Assembly: GCF_900099895.1 (NCBI RefSeq)
Contig: NZ_FNDY01000043.1
Coordinates: forward strand, 1 to 33,557
Direction of reading: 5' to 3'
DNA from: Paenibacillus naphthalenovorans
GTDB lineage: Bacteria; Bacillota; Bacilli; Paenibacillales; NBRC-103111
DNA length: 33,557 bases
How positions within the stretch are numbered: the first letter of the stretch is position 1; every line of letters begins with the position of its first letter. Of this stretch, positions 1-7,014 are shown in pieces. The notes beneath the pieces are model-generated. The model saw nothing but the letters and a program-made list of their open reading frames with translations, was not told the DNA's origin and ran no database searches. Position numbers and translations under genes: made by a program.

Positions 1-47
1 CCTATTTGGATATTCATGGTAATATAAATTCGTCCGGAAGCACCGGC

Positions 48-85
48 AAAAGCCCCTTGAGGAAGCACCTCAGGGGCTTATTTTA
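48..85. terminator. Bidirectional rho-independent terminator
   Basis: The arms AGCCCCTTGAGG and CCTCAGGGGCT pair with one bulged T around a short AAGCA loop. On the plus strand TTATTTTATTT follows; on the minus strand TTTTG follows. The stem is long and GC-rich, so termination in both directions is plausible. It may mark the outer border of the phage late region or of the neighbouring host gene. Confidence 0.75.
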
Positions 86-192
86 TTTCCGAATAAAGTA
101 TTCCAGAACCGCAGCAATGTCGGTTTACGCTCCCAGGCTTCTAGCAGCTCAATTCGATCAGGATCTTCTCCATGATTCCATATATCGCCAAA
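70..192 (-). pseudogene. Possible C-terminal remnant of an unknown gene
   Basis: On the minus strand an open frame of 40 codons runs from an in-frame TAA to a TGA inside the terminator stem. It has no usable start codon. The peptide (for example GEDPDRIELLEAWERKP, then LLRFWNTLFG) has a natural amino acid mix and ends exactly at a terminator, as expected for the tail of a decayed or truncated gene. I do not recognise the family. It could also be a chance frame. Confidence 0.25.
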
Positions 193-266
193 TTAATGCT
201 TTTATAGTAAAATAGTAACGACATGATAGGATTCGTGTCATTCAGTTCCAACAAAAGGAGGGTTGA

Positions 267-719
267 TGGTCTATAAGTCATACAAAAACAGCCTTAAATG
301 TAGAAGAATACATCGAGGGGAGGTTAAACAATCAAATCAATTGGTACGACACCAAGAGTAACGAGTCCCAAAAATATTATAAAAGGTTCCAGAAAATCGA
401 GATAATTGCAGCAGCTGTGATACCTCTCTTGAGTGGTTACGTTTCCAAATATGAGGTTATTCCCATCATCGTTTCAGTATTGGGAACTGTAGTTGTAGTT
501 TGTGCATCTATTTCTCGATTGGGGAAGTATCATGAAAAGTGGCTCCAATATCGAGCTACCTGCGAACTTCTAAAGCACGAAAAGTACTTATTTCTTACTT
601 CAACAAACCCCTACAATGGCGACGAACCCTTTAGACTATTAGTCGAAAGGGTCGAGAGTATTATATCTGCTGAAAACATTAATTGGTCACAACTCGCCAC
701 ATCCGAAGACAAAAAGTGA
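267..719 (+). CDS. DUF4231 / SLATT-type two-helix membrane protein, start disrupted
   Basis: The open frame encodes an amphipathic N-terminal stretch (EEYIEGRLNNQINWYDTKS), then two membrane helices (IEIIAAAVIPLLSGY and EVIPIIVSVLGTVVVV), then a soluble helix (KYHEKWLQYRATCELLKHEKY). This order matches DUF4231, a member of the SLATT membrane-protein superfamily predicted to act as pore-forming effectors in nucleotide-signalling conflict systems. No ATG, GTG or TTG lies in frame ahead of the conserved N-terminus. A GTG at 417 would remove it and the first helix. A good ribosome binding site (AGGAGG at 256-261) and ATG (266) sit in another frame, so a one-base frameshift near 270 or a non-canonical ATA start at 273 must be invoked. 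The gene is convergent with the small phage gene that follows and abuts it. Family confidence is good; functional status is uncertain. Confidence 0.6.
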   Translation, partial: WSISHTKTALNVEEYIEGRLNNQINWYDTKSNESQKYYKRFQKIEIIAAAVIPLLSGYVSKYEVIPIIVSVLGTVVVVCASISRLGKYHEKWLQYRATCELLKHEKYLFLTSTNPYNGDEPFRLLVERVESIISAENINWSQLATSEDKK

Positions 720-920
720 CTAATTTCCAACAATCTCATAAGTTTTTTCGAATATTTCAGGCTTACATGGGTATTTTTCTCCGTTAACGCCCGTTATTAT
801 CCAATCACCTACTTGCGCCCGCAAAGGTCCTTCCAGCGTCTCGATAATTACTTCCACATCTGTTTGATACGCTTCAACCACAACGGGCTTCTTACGAAAC
901 TTGCACGGAGTCAATTGCAT
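720..920 (-). CDS. Small conserved phage protein of unknown function
   Basis: A 66-residue protein with the pattern [13 protein letters not shown], then [25 protein letters not shown]. This is typical of a small family found in many Firmicute and other phages and annotated only as hypothetical. No catalytic motif is visible. An upstream in-frame ATG at 926 would leave only two bases after the GGAGG, so the ATG at 920, eight bases from it, is the better start. The gene has the late-gene orientation but is isolated from the lysis genes by the plus-strand TIR gene. Its stop abuts the stop of the convergent SLATT-like gene. Confidence 0.75.
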   Translation of the reverse strand: MQLTPCKFRKKPVVVEAYQTDVEVIIETLEGPLRAQVGDWIITGVNGEKYPCKPEIFEKTYEIVGN

Positions 921-982
921 CGACATAACCTCCGATCTTGCCCTCTGGCAATATTATATCACAATAAGGGAGTGGTGGTACC

Positions 983-1399
983 ATGAAAACATACAATATT
1001 TTCATCAGCCATGCTTGGAAATACACTGAGCATTACAATAAAATTGTTCAATGGCTAAATGAAGCACAATCGGAAGGTAAGTTTAATTGGAAAAACTATT
1101 CCGTTCCAGTGCATGATCCAGCCATAGATCCTAGTACATCGGCCGGTAAGAAAAAGTTAAAAGAAGCATTAGATGCTCAAATTAAACCAGCGTCAATTGT
1201 TATCATTCTTGCCGGCATGTATGTAGCCTATAGTGAATGGATTGACTTTGAAATTGATACCGCAGTTTCATACGAAAAATATATTATAGGTGTCGAACCT
1301 TGGGGCCAAGAAAAAGTTCCAAAAAAGGTATCAGAAAATGCGAACATCATGGTCGGGTGGAACAAGAAATCTGTGATCGATGCTGTTGCAGCGAGATAG
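983..1399 (+). CDS. TIR-like (ThsB/DUF1863-type) domain protein
   Basis: A 138-residue, single-domain protein. It opens with the beta-strand motif YNIFISHAWKY typical of TIR-like ThsB domains. It continues through a central strand (SIVIILAGMY) to the signature SEWIDFEIDTA, where E90 is the likely catalytic glutamate, followed by YIIGVEPWGQ. TIR domains of this kind cleave NAD+ and, in Thoeris systems, make a nucleotide second messenger that activates an effector. The ribosome binding site AAGGGAGTGG precedes the ATG. The only nearby candidate partner is the SLATT-like membrane protein on the same strand; no ThsA-like gene is present. The location beyond the lysis genes on the opposite strand is typical of phage cargo. 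The TIR-like fold is well supported; the enzymatic role is inferred. Confidence 0.8.
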   Translation: MKTYNIFISHAWKYTEHYNKIVQWLNEAQSEGKFNWKNYSVPVHDPAIDPSTSAGKKKLKEALDAQIKPASIVIILAGMYVAYSEWIDFEIDTAVSYEKYIIGVEPWGQEKVPKKVSENANIMVGWNKKSVIDAVAAR

Positions 1400-1585
1400 A
1401 TGGAGTGAATCAATAAATATTTATTACTGAATACCGGCCAAAAACTTGATTGCCATCTCAACCCACAACACTGCCAAGACCTACTCCTGGACCAAGACCA
1501 GGACCGTTGTCTCCTAGCAGACTGCCAGTTCGCTAAAAAGAGATTTTCCTCCCCGCTCAGCCACAACGGCCGAACGGGGATTTCT
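1400..1585. other. Gap between TIR gene and endolysin gene
   Basis: No convincing gene is seen. A minus-strand frame encoding a Gly/Pro-rich peptide (GPGLGPGVGLG) has no start codon. The right part holds an imperfect hairpin (see next entry). The stretch also contains a direct repeat of GGTCC/CCTGG elements around 1488-1512. Confidence 0.5.
1540..1581 (-). terminator. Probable terminator of the lysis/late transcript
   Basis: CCCCG and CGGGG arms (1551-1555 and 1575-1579) with inner GCC/GGC pairs lie just after the amidase stop. On the minus strand the stem is followed at a short distance by CTCTTTTT rather than directly by a T run. It is therefore a weaker match than the other terminators here. 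It could act in either direction. Confidence 0.45.
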
Positions 1586-2353
1586 TCATTCCACCGGTTG
1601 CCCGGATGCCTTCCGGAGCTCATTTGCCAAAAACTTTTGATGATCCCGGTACTGTAAGCACTGCTTAGCATTATCGTATCGCCCATCCTTTAATGCCTGC
1701 TTCATCTGAGCATCAAAATTAAACCAGGCCGGTGATAAGAAGGTTTTAATGATATCATTCGCATCCTCTGGACGCATCGTATATTCCTCCTCTAAGCATT
1801 CCGAATACTCCTTCACAACATCAGCCACAAAATCGGTAAACGTCTTCCCCAGCAGCCGGAGCGCGTTTTGCGGATCCGTCCGCCGCGCCGGATCGAGAAT
1901 ATAATGCCCCGTGATGTCAGTTGCCGGATTGAGCCCGTAGCGGTAGCAGCTGTAAGCCATGACCCACACATACCGCTTATACGCTTCCTGATTGTCGATC
2001 TTGCCGCCATAGCAGAGCTCCGCGCCACCAGCTGCATCGTTTGCATCGGCTCCATATCTGGCATTGTCCGTCTTCACGTCATAAATGACGTGATATGCCT
2101 TCTCCGCCGGACCGGTCAAAAAGGGGATGCATTCGATAATCTCCTTATCATCCACAAAAACATGAGCGGACGAGGACATATCATTCCGGCTCCGTTCGTA
2201 GTATGATACGTTGGCCGCGGCCGTTGATCCGGGATTACCGGTATCGTGGGCCACCATAAACCTGCAGCAATCTAGCGGCAGGGAGGGCCGGCGTTTACTT
2301 GGCCCCGTTAGATACCGCGGAGTGATCGGGTATTTCATTTTGAAAGAGGTCAT
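1586..2353 (-). CDS. N-acetylmuramoyl-L-alanine amidase (endolysin)
   Basis: A 255-residue Amidase_2-type (T7 lysozyme/PGRP fold) endolysin that cuts the bond between N-acetylmuramic acid and L-alanine in the host wall at the end of infection. Visible motifs are FMVAHDTGN with zinc-ligand H36, SSAHVFVDD around H64, and TGHYILDPARRTDP, which supplies H150 and probably D160 as remaining metal ligands. The last 70 residues have no recognised wall-binding repeat. The ATG overlaps the holin stop as ATGA, and an AAAGGTGAGG ribosome binding site precedes it. It is the last gene of the late transcript. Confidence 0.9.
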   Translation of the reverse strand: MTSFKMKYPITPRYLTGPSKRRPSLPLDCCRFMVAHDTGNPGSTAAANVSYYERSRNDMSSSAHVFVDDKEIIECIPFLTGPAEKAYHVIYDVKTDNARYGADANDAAGGAELCYGGKIDNQEAYKRYVWVMAYSCYRYGLNPATDITGHYILDPARRTDPQNALRLLGKTFTDFVADVVKEYSECLEEEYTMRPEDANDIIKTFLSPAWFNFDAQMKQALKDGRYDNAKQCLQYRDHQKFLANELRKASGQPVE

Positions 2354-2808
2354 TGTTTCCCCTCACCTTTCTGCTGCAGTTGCTCCAAAAACTTTGTTAA
2401 CGCTGGCGGTAACGGTACACCAAGAACACCCAGGTTTTCGACAACTGACAATCCCTCGCGACCAGAGTAAAAGTACAGAGCGATCGTTCTAAATACCGGG
2501 ACTTCTCCTCCGATTAACTCGTCCAGCAGTACGGCCAGTGCGATCACTCCCAGCACAACGCCCTTGCGGATGCCGCCCCAAAACATGATCTCGCTGTTAA
2601 CGGTTTTCGTCTTAACGGCCCCGAGAAGCCCGCTGATATAATCAACAATCATAAGGAATACCAGCACCTTCAGCGCCGTATCCCAGCCTCCCAAGTATTG
2701 GCTTGCGATCAAACCAATAAAGGCCACAACTCCACCGATCGCCGTTTCCCCTTTGGTATCTCCAGCTGCGGCCGTAATGACCAATGCGCCTAACTGTCTA
2801 ATTTGCAT
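2350..2808 (-). CDS. Phage holin (holin_4/TcdE-like family)
   Basis: A protein of 152 residues that would form holes in the cytoplasmic membrane and time release of the endolysin. It has several hydrophobic segments (GGVVAFIGLIASQYL; ALKVLVFLMIVDYISGLLGA; GVVLGVIALAVLLDEL; a weaker one near RTIALYFY). The central DYISGLLGA motif followed by a charged turn and NSEIMFWGGIRKG is typical of this holin family. The chosen ATG follows a GGAGAGGGG ribosome binding site. An upstream in-frame ATG at 2841 has none and lies in the terminator tail. It is translationally coupled to the amidase. Confidence 0.9.
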   Translation of the reverse strand: MQIRQLGALVITAAAGDTKGETAIGGVVAFIGLIASQYLGGWDTALKVLVFLMIVDYISGLLGAVKTKTVNSEIMFWGGIRKGVVLGVIALAVLLDELIGGEVPVFRTIALYFYSGREGLSVVENLGVLGVPLPPALTKFLEQLQQKGEGKQ

Positions 2809-2840
2809 AAAATGACCCCTCTCCGCCCTTTTTCCGGGCA

Positions 2841-2867
2841 TAAAAATAACCCCGATCGGCTCGGGGC
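2841..2867 (-). terminator. Intra-operon terminator ahead of the holin
   Basis: On the minus strand CCCCGA, a five-base loop and TCGGGG are followed by TTATTTTTAT, a standard rho-independent terminator. It sits between the tail-fibre accessory genes and the lysis cassette. Holin expression would therefore need read-through, antitermination or a local promoter. Confidence 0.75.
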
Positions 2868-2878
2868 GGTTCTAAAAT

Positions 2879-3079
2879 TTATTGTGGCACTGCTTGCTGC
2901 TCAAGCAAGTATTGCTGGTACTCCTCTTCCCAAATCGCATCCTTGTTCGCTTCGATTAAATAACGAAAAGGTTCGCGCACACGGATGACCGGGTATCTGT
3001 ACTTACGTACCATGTTAAACCAGTAGCGCTGGTCATTTGCATTCCAAATTGTCTGATCGTATGGATATGGATAAGTCAT
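2879..3079 (-). CDS. Small tail-region protein, unknown
   Basis: A 66-residue protein rich in Tyr, Trp and Arg (YPYPYDQTIW; WFNMVRKYRYPVIRV). Its position after the fibre accessory gene and before the holin is where PBSX-type phages carry xkdX, but I see no convincing XkdX sequence match. Its start overlaps the preceding stop as ATGA, so it is coupled to the upstream gene. No membrane segment is visible. The function is unknown; a role in fibre or baseplate assembly is inferred from position only. Confidence 0.65.
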   Translation of the reverse strand: MTYPYPYDQTIWNANDQRYWFNMVRKYRYPVIRVREPFRYLIEANKDAIWEEEYQQYLLEQQAVPQ

Positions 3080-3591
3080 GCCGGACTACCTCCTTGTATT
3101 TGTGATCGTAATTCAGCGATTTCTTGTCGTGCCTCGTCTAACTGAGACTGTAAATCGAAAATAAGATCAAGGGCATAGGTATCTACCTCCTGCATGCCCT
3201 GGGTTCGGTCGTCTATGATTATCTGCATTTGCAGCGCGTACTCGTCTATATCCTGCATACCTTGAGTACGGACTTCCAGCATCTGCGACGTGTGCTCGAC
3301 AACCGTTACCCGGTCTTCAACCCTTACAGGCTGGGGAGTATTTTTGCGCTGCTCGATTTCTTCGGGGGTTAAACCTTCAATCCACTTTTCATTTTCAAAA
3401 TCCCATTTGGGTAAATGCAAACCTTCTGGGACTTGGACAGCAACTTGATAACCATTAATTACTTTTTCAGTTTCTTCACTATCTTCAATCGTTTTATATT
3501 CAATGATTTCCGAAACACCTGTTAATTCATCATTAACAAGTGTCGTTTCAACAAATAATCCATCTACATCAACAATAATTGCTTCTTTCAT
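3076..3591 (-). CDS. Tail-fibre accessory / assembly-like protein
   Basis: A 171-residue acidic protein encoded directly after the tail fibre gene. The middle contains LHLPKWDFENEKWIEGLTPEEIEQ, a pattern common near the end of proteins encoded downstream of fibres in Firmicute phages (XkdW-like). The C-terminal third is a predicted coiled coil (LIFDLQSQLDEARQEIAEL). It follows a 21-residue duplication, RTQGMQ(D/E)(I/V)D-x-YAL at residues 108-120 and 129-141. A GGGAGGG ribosome binding site precedes the ATG. A chaperone or fibre-associated role is inferred. Confidence 0.65.
   Translation of the reverse strand: MKEAIIVDVDGLFVETTLVNDELTGVSEIIEYKTIEDSEETEKVINGYQVAVQVPEGLHLPKWDFENEKWIEGLTPEEIEQRKNTPQPVRVEDRVTVVEHTSQMLEVRTQGMQDIDEYALQMQIIIDDRTQGMQEVDTYALDLIFDLQSQLDEARQEIAELRSQIQGGSPA
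3169..3270 (-). repeat. 21-codon tandem duplication inside the fibre accessory gene
   Basis: Two units with a 63-bp period encode RTQGMQDIDEYAL and RTQGMQEVDTYAL. The DNA has diverged more than the protein (for example tgcatgccctgggttcgg against tgcataccttgagtacgg), so the duplication is old and its residues appear to be selected. Confidence 0.7.
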
Positions 3592-3605
3592 GTACTCTGC
3601 CCTCC

Positions 3606-6143
3606 CTACCGTTCGGCTTTAAACATCCCATTAATGTAAAATGTTCCGGTGGAAGCATGGATAATTACAACTCTACCGTCACTGTAAATAATCGCTTGTC
3701 CTAACGAACCATCATCAGCTTTTACTAATGGAATCCTTGCCCACTCTAACGGTCTATATCCTGTAGGGAGATAAAATGCGGGTACTGATACAGTACCGTT
3801 TTTAATCTCTATCTGGATATGGACAAAACCAATACCGTCTTTTAAATAACCAGTAACTACGCTATCCGATTTCACCCATCCATTCAGCAACGTTGGTGTA
3901 ATCCATTGCCCCTGCACTTTCCTAGCTTTCGTATTCTCCAATACGCTAACCCGTGTTTCAATATCCGCTTGATTGAGTGCGAGCCTGTCCACGATTGTAT
4001 TTAGGTTCGGGGCATATTCGCCTGAAATTTGTGTTAGGTTGCATGTTATGGTGTGTTGATCGAGTGCAAGGTAAGTGACTTCGTAGGCGGCTGATGGATC
4101 GTAGTTAGCATATCTTATATAAGCTCGCTGACCGAGATAAGGAGACTGACTCCCATTAGAATTAATAGTCCACCTTTTATCTTGGATACCATTTTTGTAA
4201 ATATTCAAGATTTTAGAAGGTCTGTTTTTCAGATTACTACCCGTAACAATGCTGTCGTTGATATATACCCAACTAATAGGAACTGGAGGAACTGTACCTA
4301 AAACAGGATTCGCCTTCTCCCTCACAATCATCCCATTACCAACTTCAATTTGATTCAGTCCCTTAAGAAGAGTAATCGCTTCTGTGGAAATTTCTTCTTC
4401 GTAAGGTTGCGCAAGTTGGTATTGAAGTTTATAAGGTTTATAGCCCGGAGCTAGGTTATTTACTACATGATCTCTATTCGTGGATGTTGACCCGTCTCCC
4501 AAACTAATCCAGTTTGCTGTACCTCCTCCCCCTGCTTTCCAACCGTTAAAGTATGCCCTTAACATGTCGGATGGTGTAACCGTCACAGGAGTTGTCCAAT
4601 AATTTGTTGTACCGTACCATGCATCTGTCCAACCACTGTCAGCATCGGAAATAGTAATTATAAGGTCGCTATTTGTGTCTGACCCTCCGGTTATCTCACC
4701 GAACCATACCTTATCTGCTACGTCTGGGACGGTCAGCATTTTTGTTAGAATTTTTCCGTCATATTTGACGGCATCGAATCCATCAACACCAGGTGCAACA
4801 TCAGCGTGCGAGAAATAATTGTCAACTCTCACGCGCTTAAATCCGGCTGCATCTTGATAAAACGTCCAAGGAAGCCTACCATCTAAGTCCATCGTCTTAA
4901 AACGAGACAACTTAAACAGCTTACCGTCCCTCTGAGTAAGGGAATCATAGACTGTACCGTCCATGTTTGACGCTAAATCCGTTTGGAATACGGTCATATC
5001 GTCGCTACGGGGTTGAAATGGCAAAGGGTCGAAGCCAAGGTTGAGCATCGGTTTTTCAAAAGTATACGAACCTGTAGATTCATAGGAGATAATTTTTACA
5101 AGTACTTTTGATGTGTCTGCTGTAAAATTAGCCGATTTTCTTGTACCGTCGCCAATTATGCTTAATATGTGAGTAGATGACTCATTTCTACGATACAGCT
5201 CAACTACGCCATTTGTTGGAATATTCATTGAAATCGTATAATCTTGATCAATAATTGTTTGAATTTCATACGTCATTTCCTGTTCAGAAGCAGTTGGTCT
5301 AAGAGTTACTTTATATGGTTCTTCCACGATGAATGTAGAAGTGCTCGCATGCCATTCAGTAAACGGCGGCAATAGATTTTCCCCGTACCTAATAACATAG
5401 GGGTTCTTTATATTCTTTAGATCGTCCACGTATGGGTATTTTGCAGCGATTTGTTCTGGTGTCATACTGTCGATTGCGTTATATTCGGCTTGGGAGATTT
5501 CATATAATCGGATACCGTCAACATACCCATATTGTCCAGCACTTCCAGCGGCAAAGACTTCTACATAGTTATTAGTAGAACCTGCCATATCGGAAGGAGA
5601 AATTTTAACATATGCTGTGGTATATGTTGTACCTGTAACATATTGACTCCCAACATCCCTTCCTCCGCCTCCATTAAAAAAGTATAATTGAATACCTGTA
5701 GAAAGTGTCCCATTTTTTAAATTAGCTAAAAGAATATAATACTTTGATTTGTCTATAACTCCTGTAAAATTCTTATAAATACCCCCACTAGTTAAACCAG
5801 TTTGTATTGTAATCTTAATCGCATTATTGCCATATTTTGCATTAGTTGTATCCAAAGAATGTGCGTCAGTAGAGCCATTTAATCTTAACCACTTACTTAC
5901 ATCCTCACAATTACCATCACGCCCCAACAAGTTAACCAATGTCCTGCCGCGGATGTTAAGCACGTTCAGCGGCGTTGTTTTTGGAACAGTGATGATTTGG
6001 ACGCCATGGGTGAGAGTAATGGGGATGGGAACTGCAAGATCCAGTTGATTATGCGCATCCGCAATGCCCTGCTCAATCCGGTTCAAATCACTTTCCGTTA
6101 CTATTTCGTCATACTGCCAGTTCGTTTTTGCGTTATAAGGCAC
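3606..6143 (-). CDS. Tail fibre / receptor-binding protein
   Basis: An 845-residue protein expected to bind the host surface. The N-terminus (WQYDEIVTESDLNRIEQGIADAH) is the baseplate-attachment motif shared by Bacillus and Paenibacillus phage fibres. Residues of about 85-215 look like a beta-sandwich carbohydrate-binding module ending in YGYVDGIRLYEIS. A second such block and central beta-rich regions follow. The C-terminus, after a short helix (VSVLENTKARKVQGQW), ends in a compact beta domain (FYLPTGYRPLEWARI to STGTFYINGMFKAER) typical of receptor-binding heads. The start is GTG, preceded by AAGGAGGGG. The gene looks more AT-rich than the baseplate genes, consistent with mosaic exchange of host-range modules. 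Confidence 0.85.
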   Translation of the reverse strand: MPYNAKTNWQYDEIVTESDLNRIEQGIADAHNQLDLAVPIPITLTHGVQIITVPKTTPLNVLNIRGRTLVNLLGRDGNCEDVSKWLRLNGSTDAHSLDTTNAKYGNNAIKITIQTGLTSGGIYKNFTGVIDKSKYYILLANLKNGTLSTGIQLYFFNGGGGRDVGSQYVTGTTYTTAYVKISPSDMAGSTNNYVEVFAAGSAGQYGYVDGIRLYEISQAEYNAIDSMTPEQIAAKYPYVDDLKNIKNPYVIRYGENLLPPFTEWHASTSTFIVEEPYKVTLRPTASEQEMTYEIQTIIDQDYTISMNIPTNGVVELYRRNESSTHILSIIGDGTRKSANFTADTSKVLVKIISYESTGSYTFEKPMLNLGFDPLPFQPRSDDMTVFQTDLASNMDGTVYDSLTQRDGKLFKLSRFKTMDLDGRLPWTFYQDAAGFKRVRVDNYFSHADVAPGVDGFDAVKYDGKILTKMLTVPDVADKVWFGEITGGSDTNSDLIITISDADSGWTDAWYGTTNYWTTPVTVTPSDMLRAYFNGWKAGGGGTANWISLGDGSTSTNRDHVVNNLAPGYKPYKLQYQLAQPYEEEISTEAITLLKGLNQIEVGNGMIVREKANPVLGTVPPVPISWVYINDSIVTGSNLKNRPSKILNIYKNGIQDKRWTINSNGSQSPYLGQRAYIRYANYDPSAAYEVTYLALDQHTITCNLTQISGEYAPNLNTIVDRLALNQADIETRVSVLENTKARKVQGQWITPTLLNGWVKSDSVVTGYLKDGIGFVHIQIEIKNGTVSVPAFYLPTGYRPLEWARIPLVKADDGSLGQAIIYSDGRVVIIHASTGTFYINGMFKAER

Positions 6144-6148
6144 TTTTG

Positions 6149-6430
6149 TTACCCCTCCTTCACGGTGATCGTATGTTTGAGGATCGTGTCCGACGTTACC
6201 GGGATGTAGACGTTGTTTGAGCTTACGACCGTACCGCTGGCACTTTTCAGTTCGATGAGCGTGATTTCGCTTACGGATTCGGCCGGGACCAGATATTCCA
6301 TCAGCAGTGTGCTATCAGTCAATTGTTTGACTTGAAATGTTGAGATTTCATACGTACCGTTCAGTACGGCTTTGGTCACTTTCTCATTCGTGTACTGCGC
6401 CAGCTCATTCAGATAGCTTTGAAGGATCAT
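6149..6430 (-). CDS. Small conserved tail protein between baseplate and fibre genes
   Basis: A 93-residue protein starting MILQSYLNELAQYTNEKV and continuing TYEISTFQVKQLTDSTLLMEYLVPAESVSEI. It belongs to a widespread family in Firmicute prophages that databases often mislabel as ketopantoate hydroxymethyltransferase. Nothing enzymatic is visible. The ATG overlaps the upstream stop as ATGA, with GGAGGTG ahead. A longer in-frame start at 6526 lies wholly inside the previous gene and is unlikely. Position suggests a fibre-to-baseplate adaptor; this is inference. Confidence 0.8.
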   Translation of the reverse strand: MILQSYLNELAQYTNEKVTKAVLNGTYEISTFQVKQLTDSTLLMEYLVPAESVSEITLIELKSASGTVVSSNNVYIPVTSDTILKHTITVKEG

Positions 6431-7014
6431 TTCACCTGCACCTCCGTCCCACGATCGGCGAACGCCGTACGGCCAACCCGCCATGATGTCGAAAGTCGCG
6501 TCCGTCGTGTCAGTTCCGCCTTCCATATGTGTTCTTCCAGCGTAATCCTGTCCGTCAGCGACGTCGCTTGGATATAGACCAGGTTCGCCGGCTTGACCGC
6601 ATGGATCGTGTACTGGATTTCTTTGAAAAAGGCCGCATCCGGGATGCTCAGCGTTACTTTGAGCACAAAGTTCTGAACGTCGACTTCAATCGTGGCCCGA
6701 CCGGCACCGATGAGGAAATCGAGCCGTCCTTGCAGGTAGCGAACTGTAAACGGCGGTTTGGTCGAATACCGATTGATAAGTCGCTTTCGCCGAAATTCTA
6801 GTGTTTCTGTCGTGGTATCCGCCCGGATCCCGAGCTGCAGCTCCCGGCGCTTGATTGCTTGTTCGCTCGCGGTGTCGACGAACTGATCATCAAGTAGTTG
6901 GGTGACTGCATCGGCGAGCGCATCGAACTCCGCGTTCTCTGCTTGGGTCAACTCCAAGAATTCCCGGATGTCGTGATACAGTTCAGGGAGGTAAGAGATC
7001 AGGTTAGCCGACAT
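6427..7014 (-). CDS. Baseplate protein, YmfQ/DUF2313 family (XkdU-like)
   Basis: A 195-residue protein of the Mu gp48/YmfQ family, which completes the baseplate wedge. Characteristic elements are the N-terminal SYLPELYHDIREFLELTQAE and the ERR/RR segment ELQLGIRADTTTETLEFRRKRL. The mixed beta C-terminal half contains FFKEIQYTIHAVKPANLVY. It overlaps the baseplate J gene by a few bases, as in PBSX (xkdT-xkdU). Confidence 0.88.
   Translation of the reverse strand: MSANLISYLPELYHDIREFLELTQAENAEFDALADAVTQLLDDQFVDTASEQAIKRRELQLGIRADTTTETLEFRRKRLINRYSTKPPFTVRYLQGRLDFLIGAGRATIEVDVQNFVLKVTLSIPDAAFFKEIQYTIHAVKPANLVYIQATSLTDRITLEEHIWKAELTRRTRLSTSWRVGRTAFADRGTEVQVK

Noticed and set aside
6..215. Plus-strand 69-codon frame at the left edge
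   Set aside because: It runs straight through the terminator hairpin, has no ribosome binding site and has an unnatural composition.
1440..1530. Gly/Pro-rich minus-strand peptide (GPGLGPGVGLG) in the gap before the endolysin
   Set aside because: There is no start codon between the preceding in-frame stop and the peptide, and no ribosome binding site. The repeat-like DNA explains the composition.
1228..1686. 152-codon minus-strand frame across the TIR gene end and endolysin end
   Set aside because: It is antisense to the well-supported TIR gene and has a Trp/Arg/Ser-rich artefactual composition.
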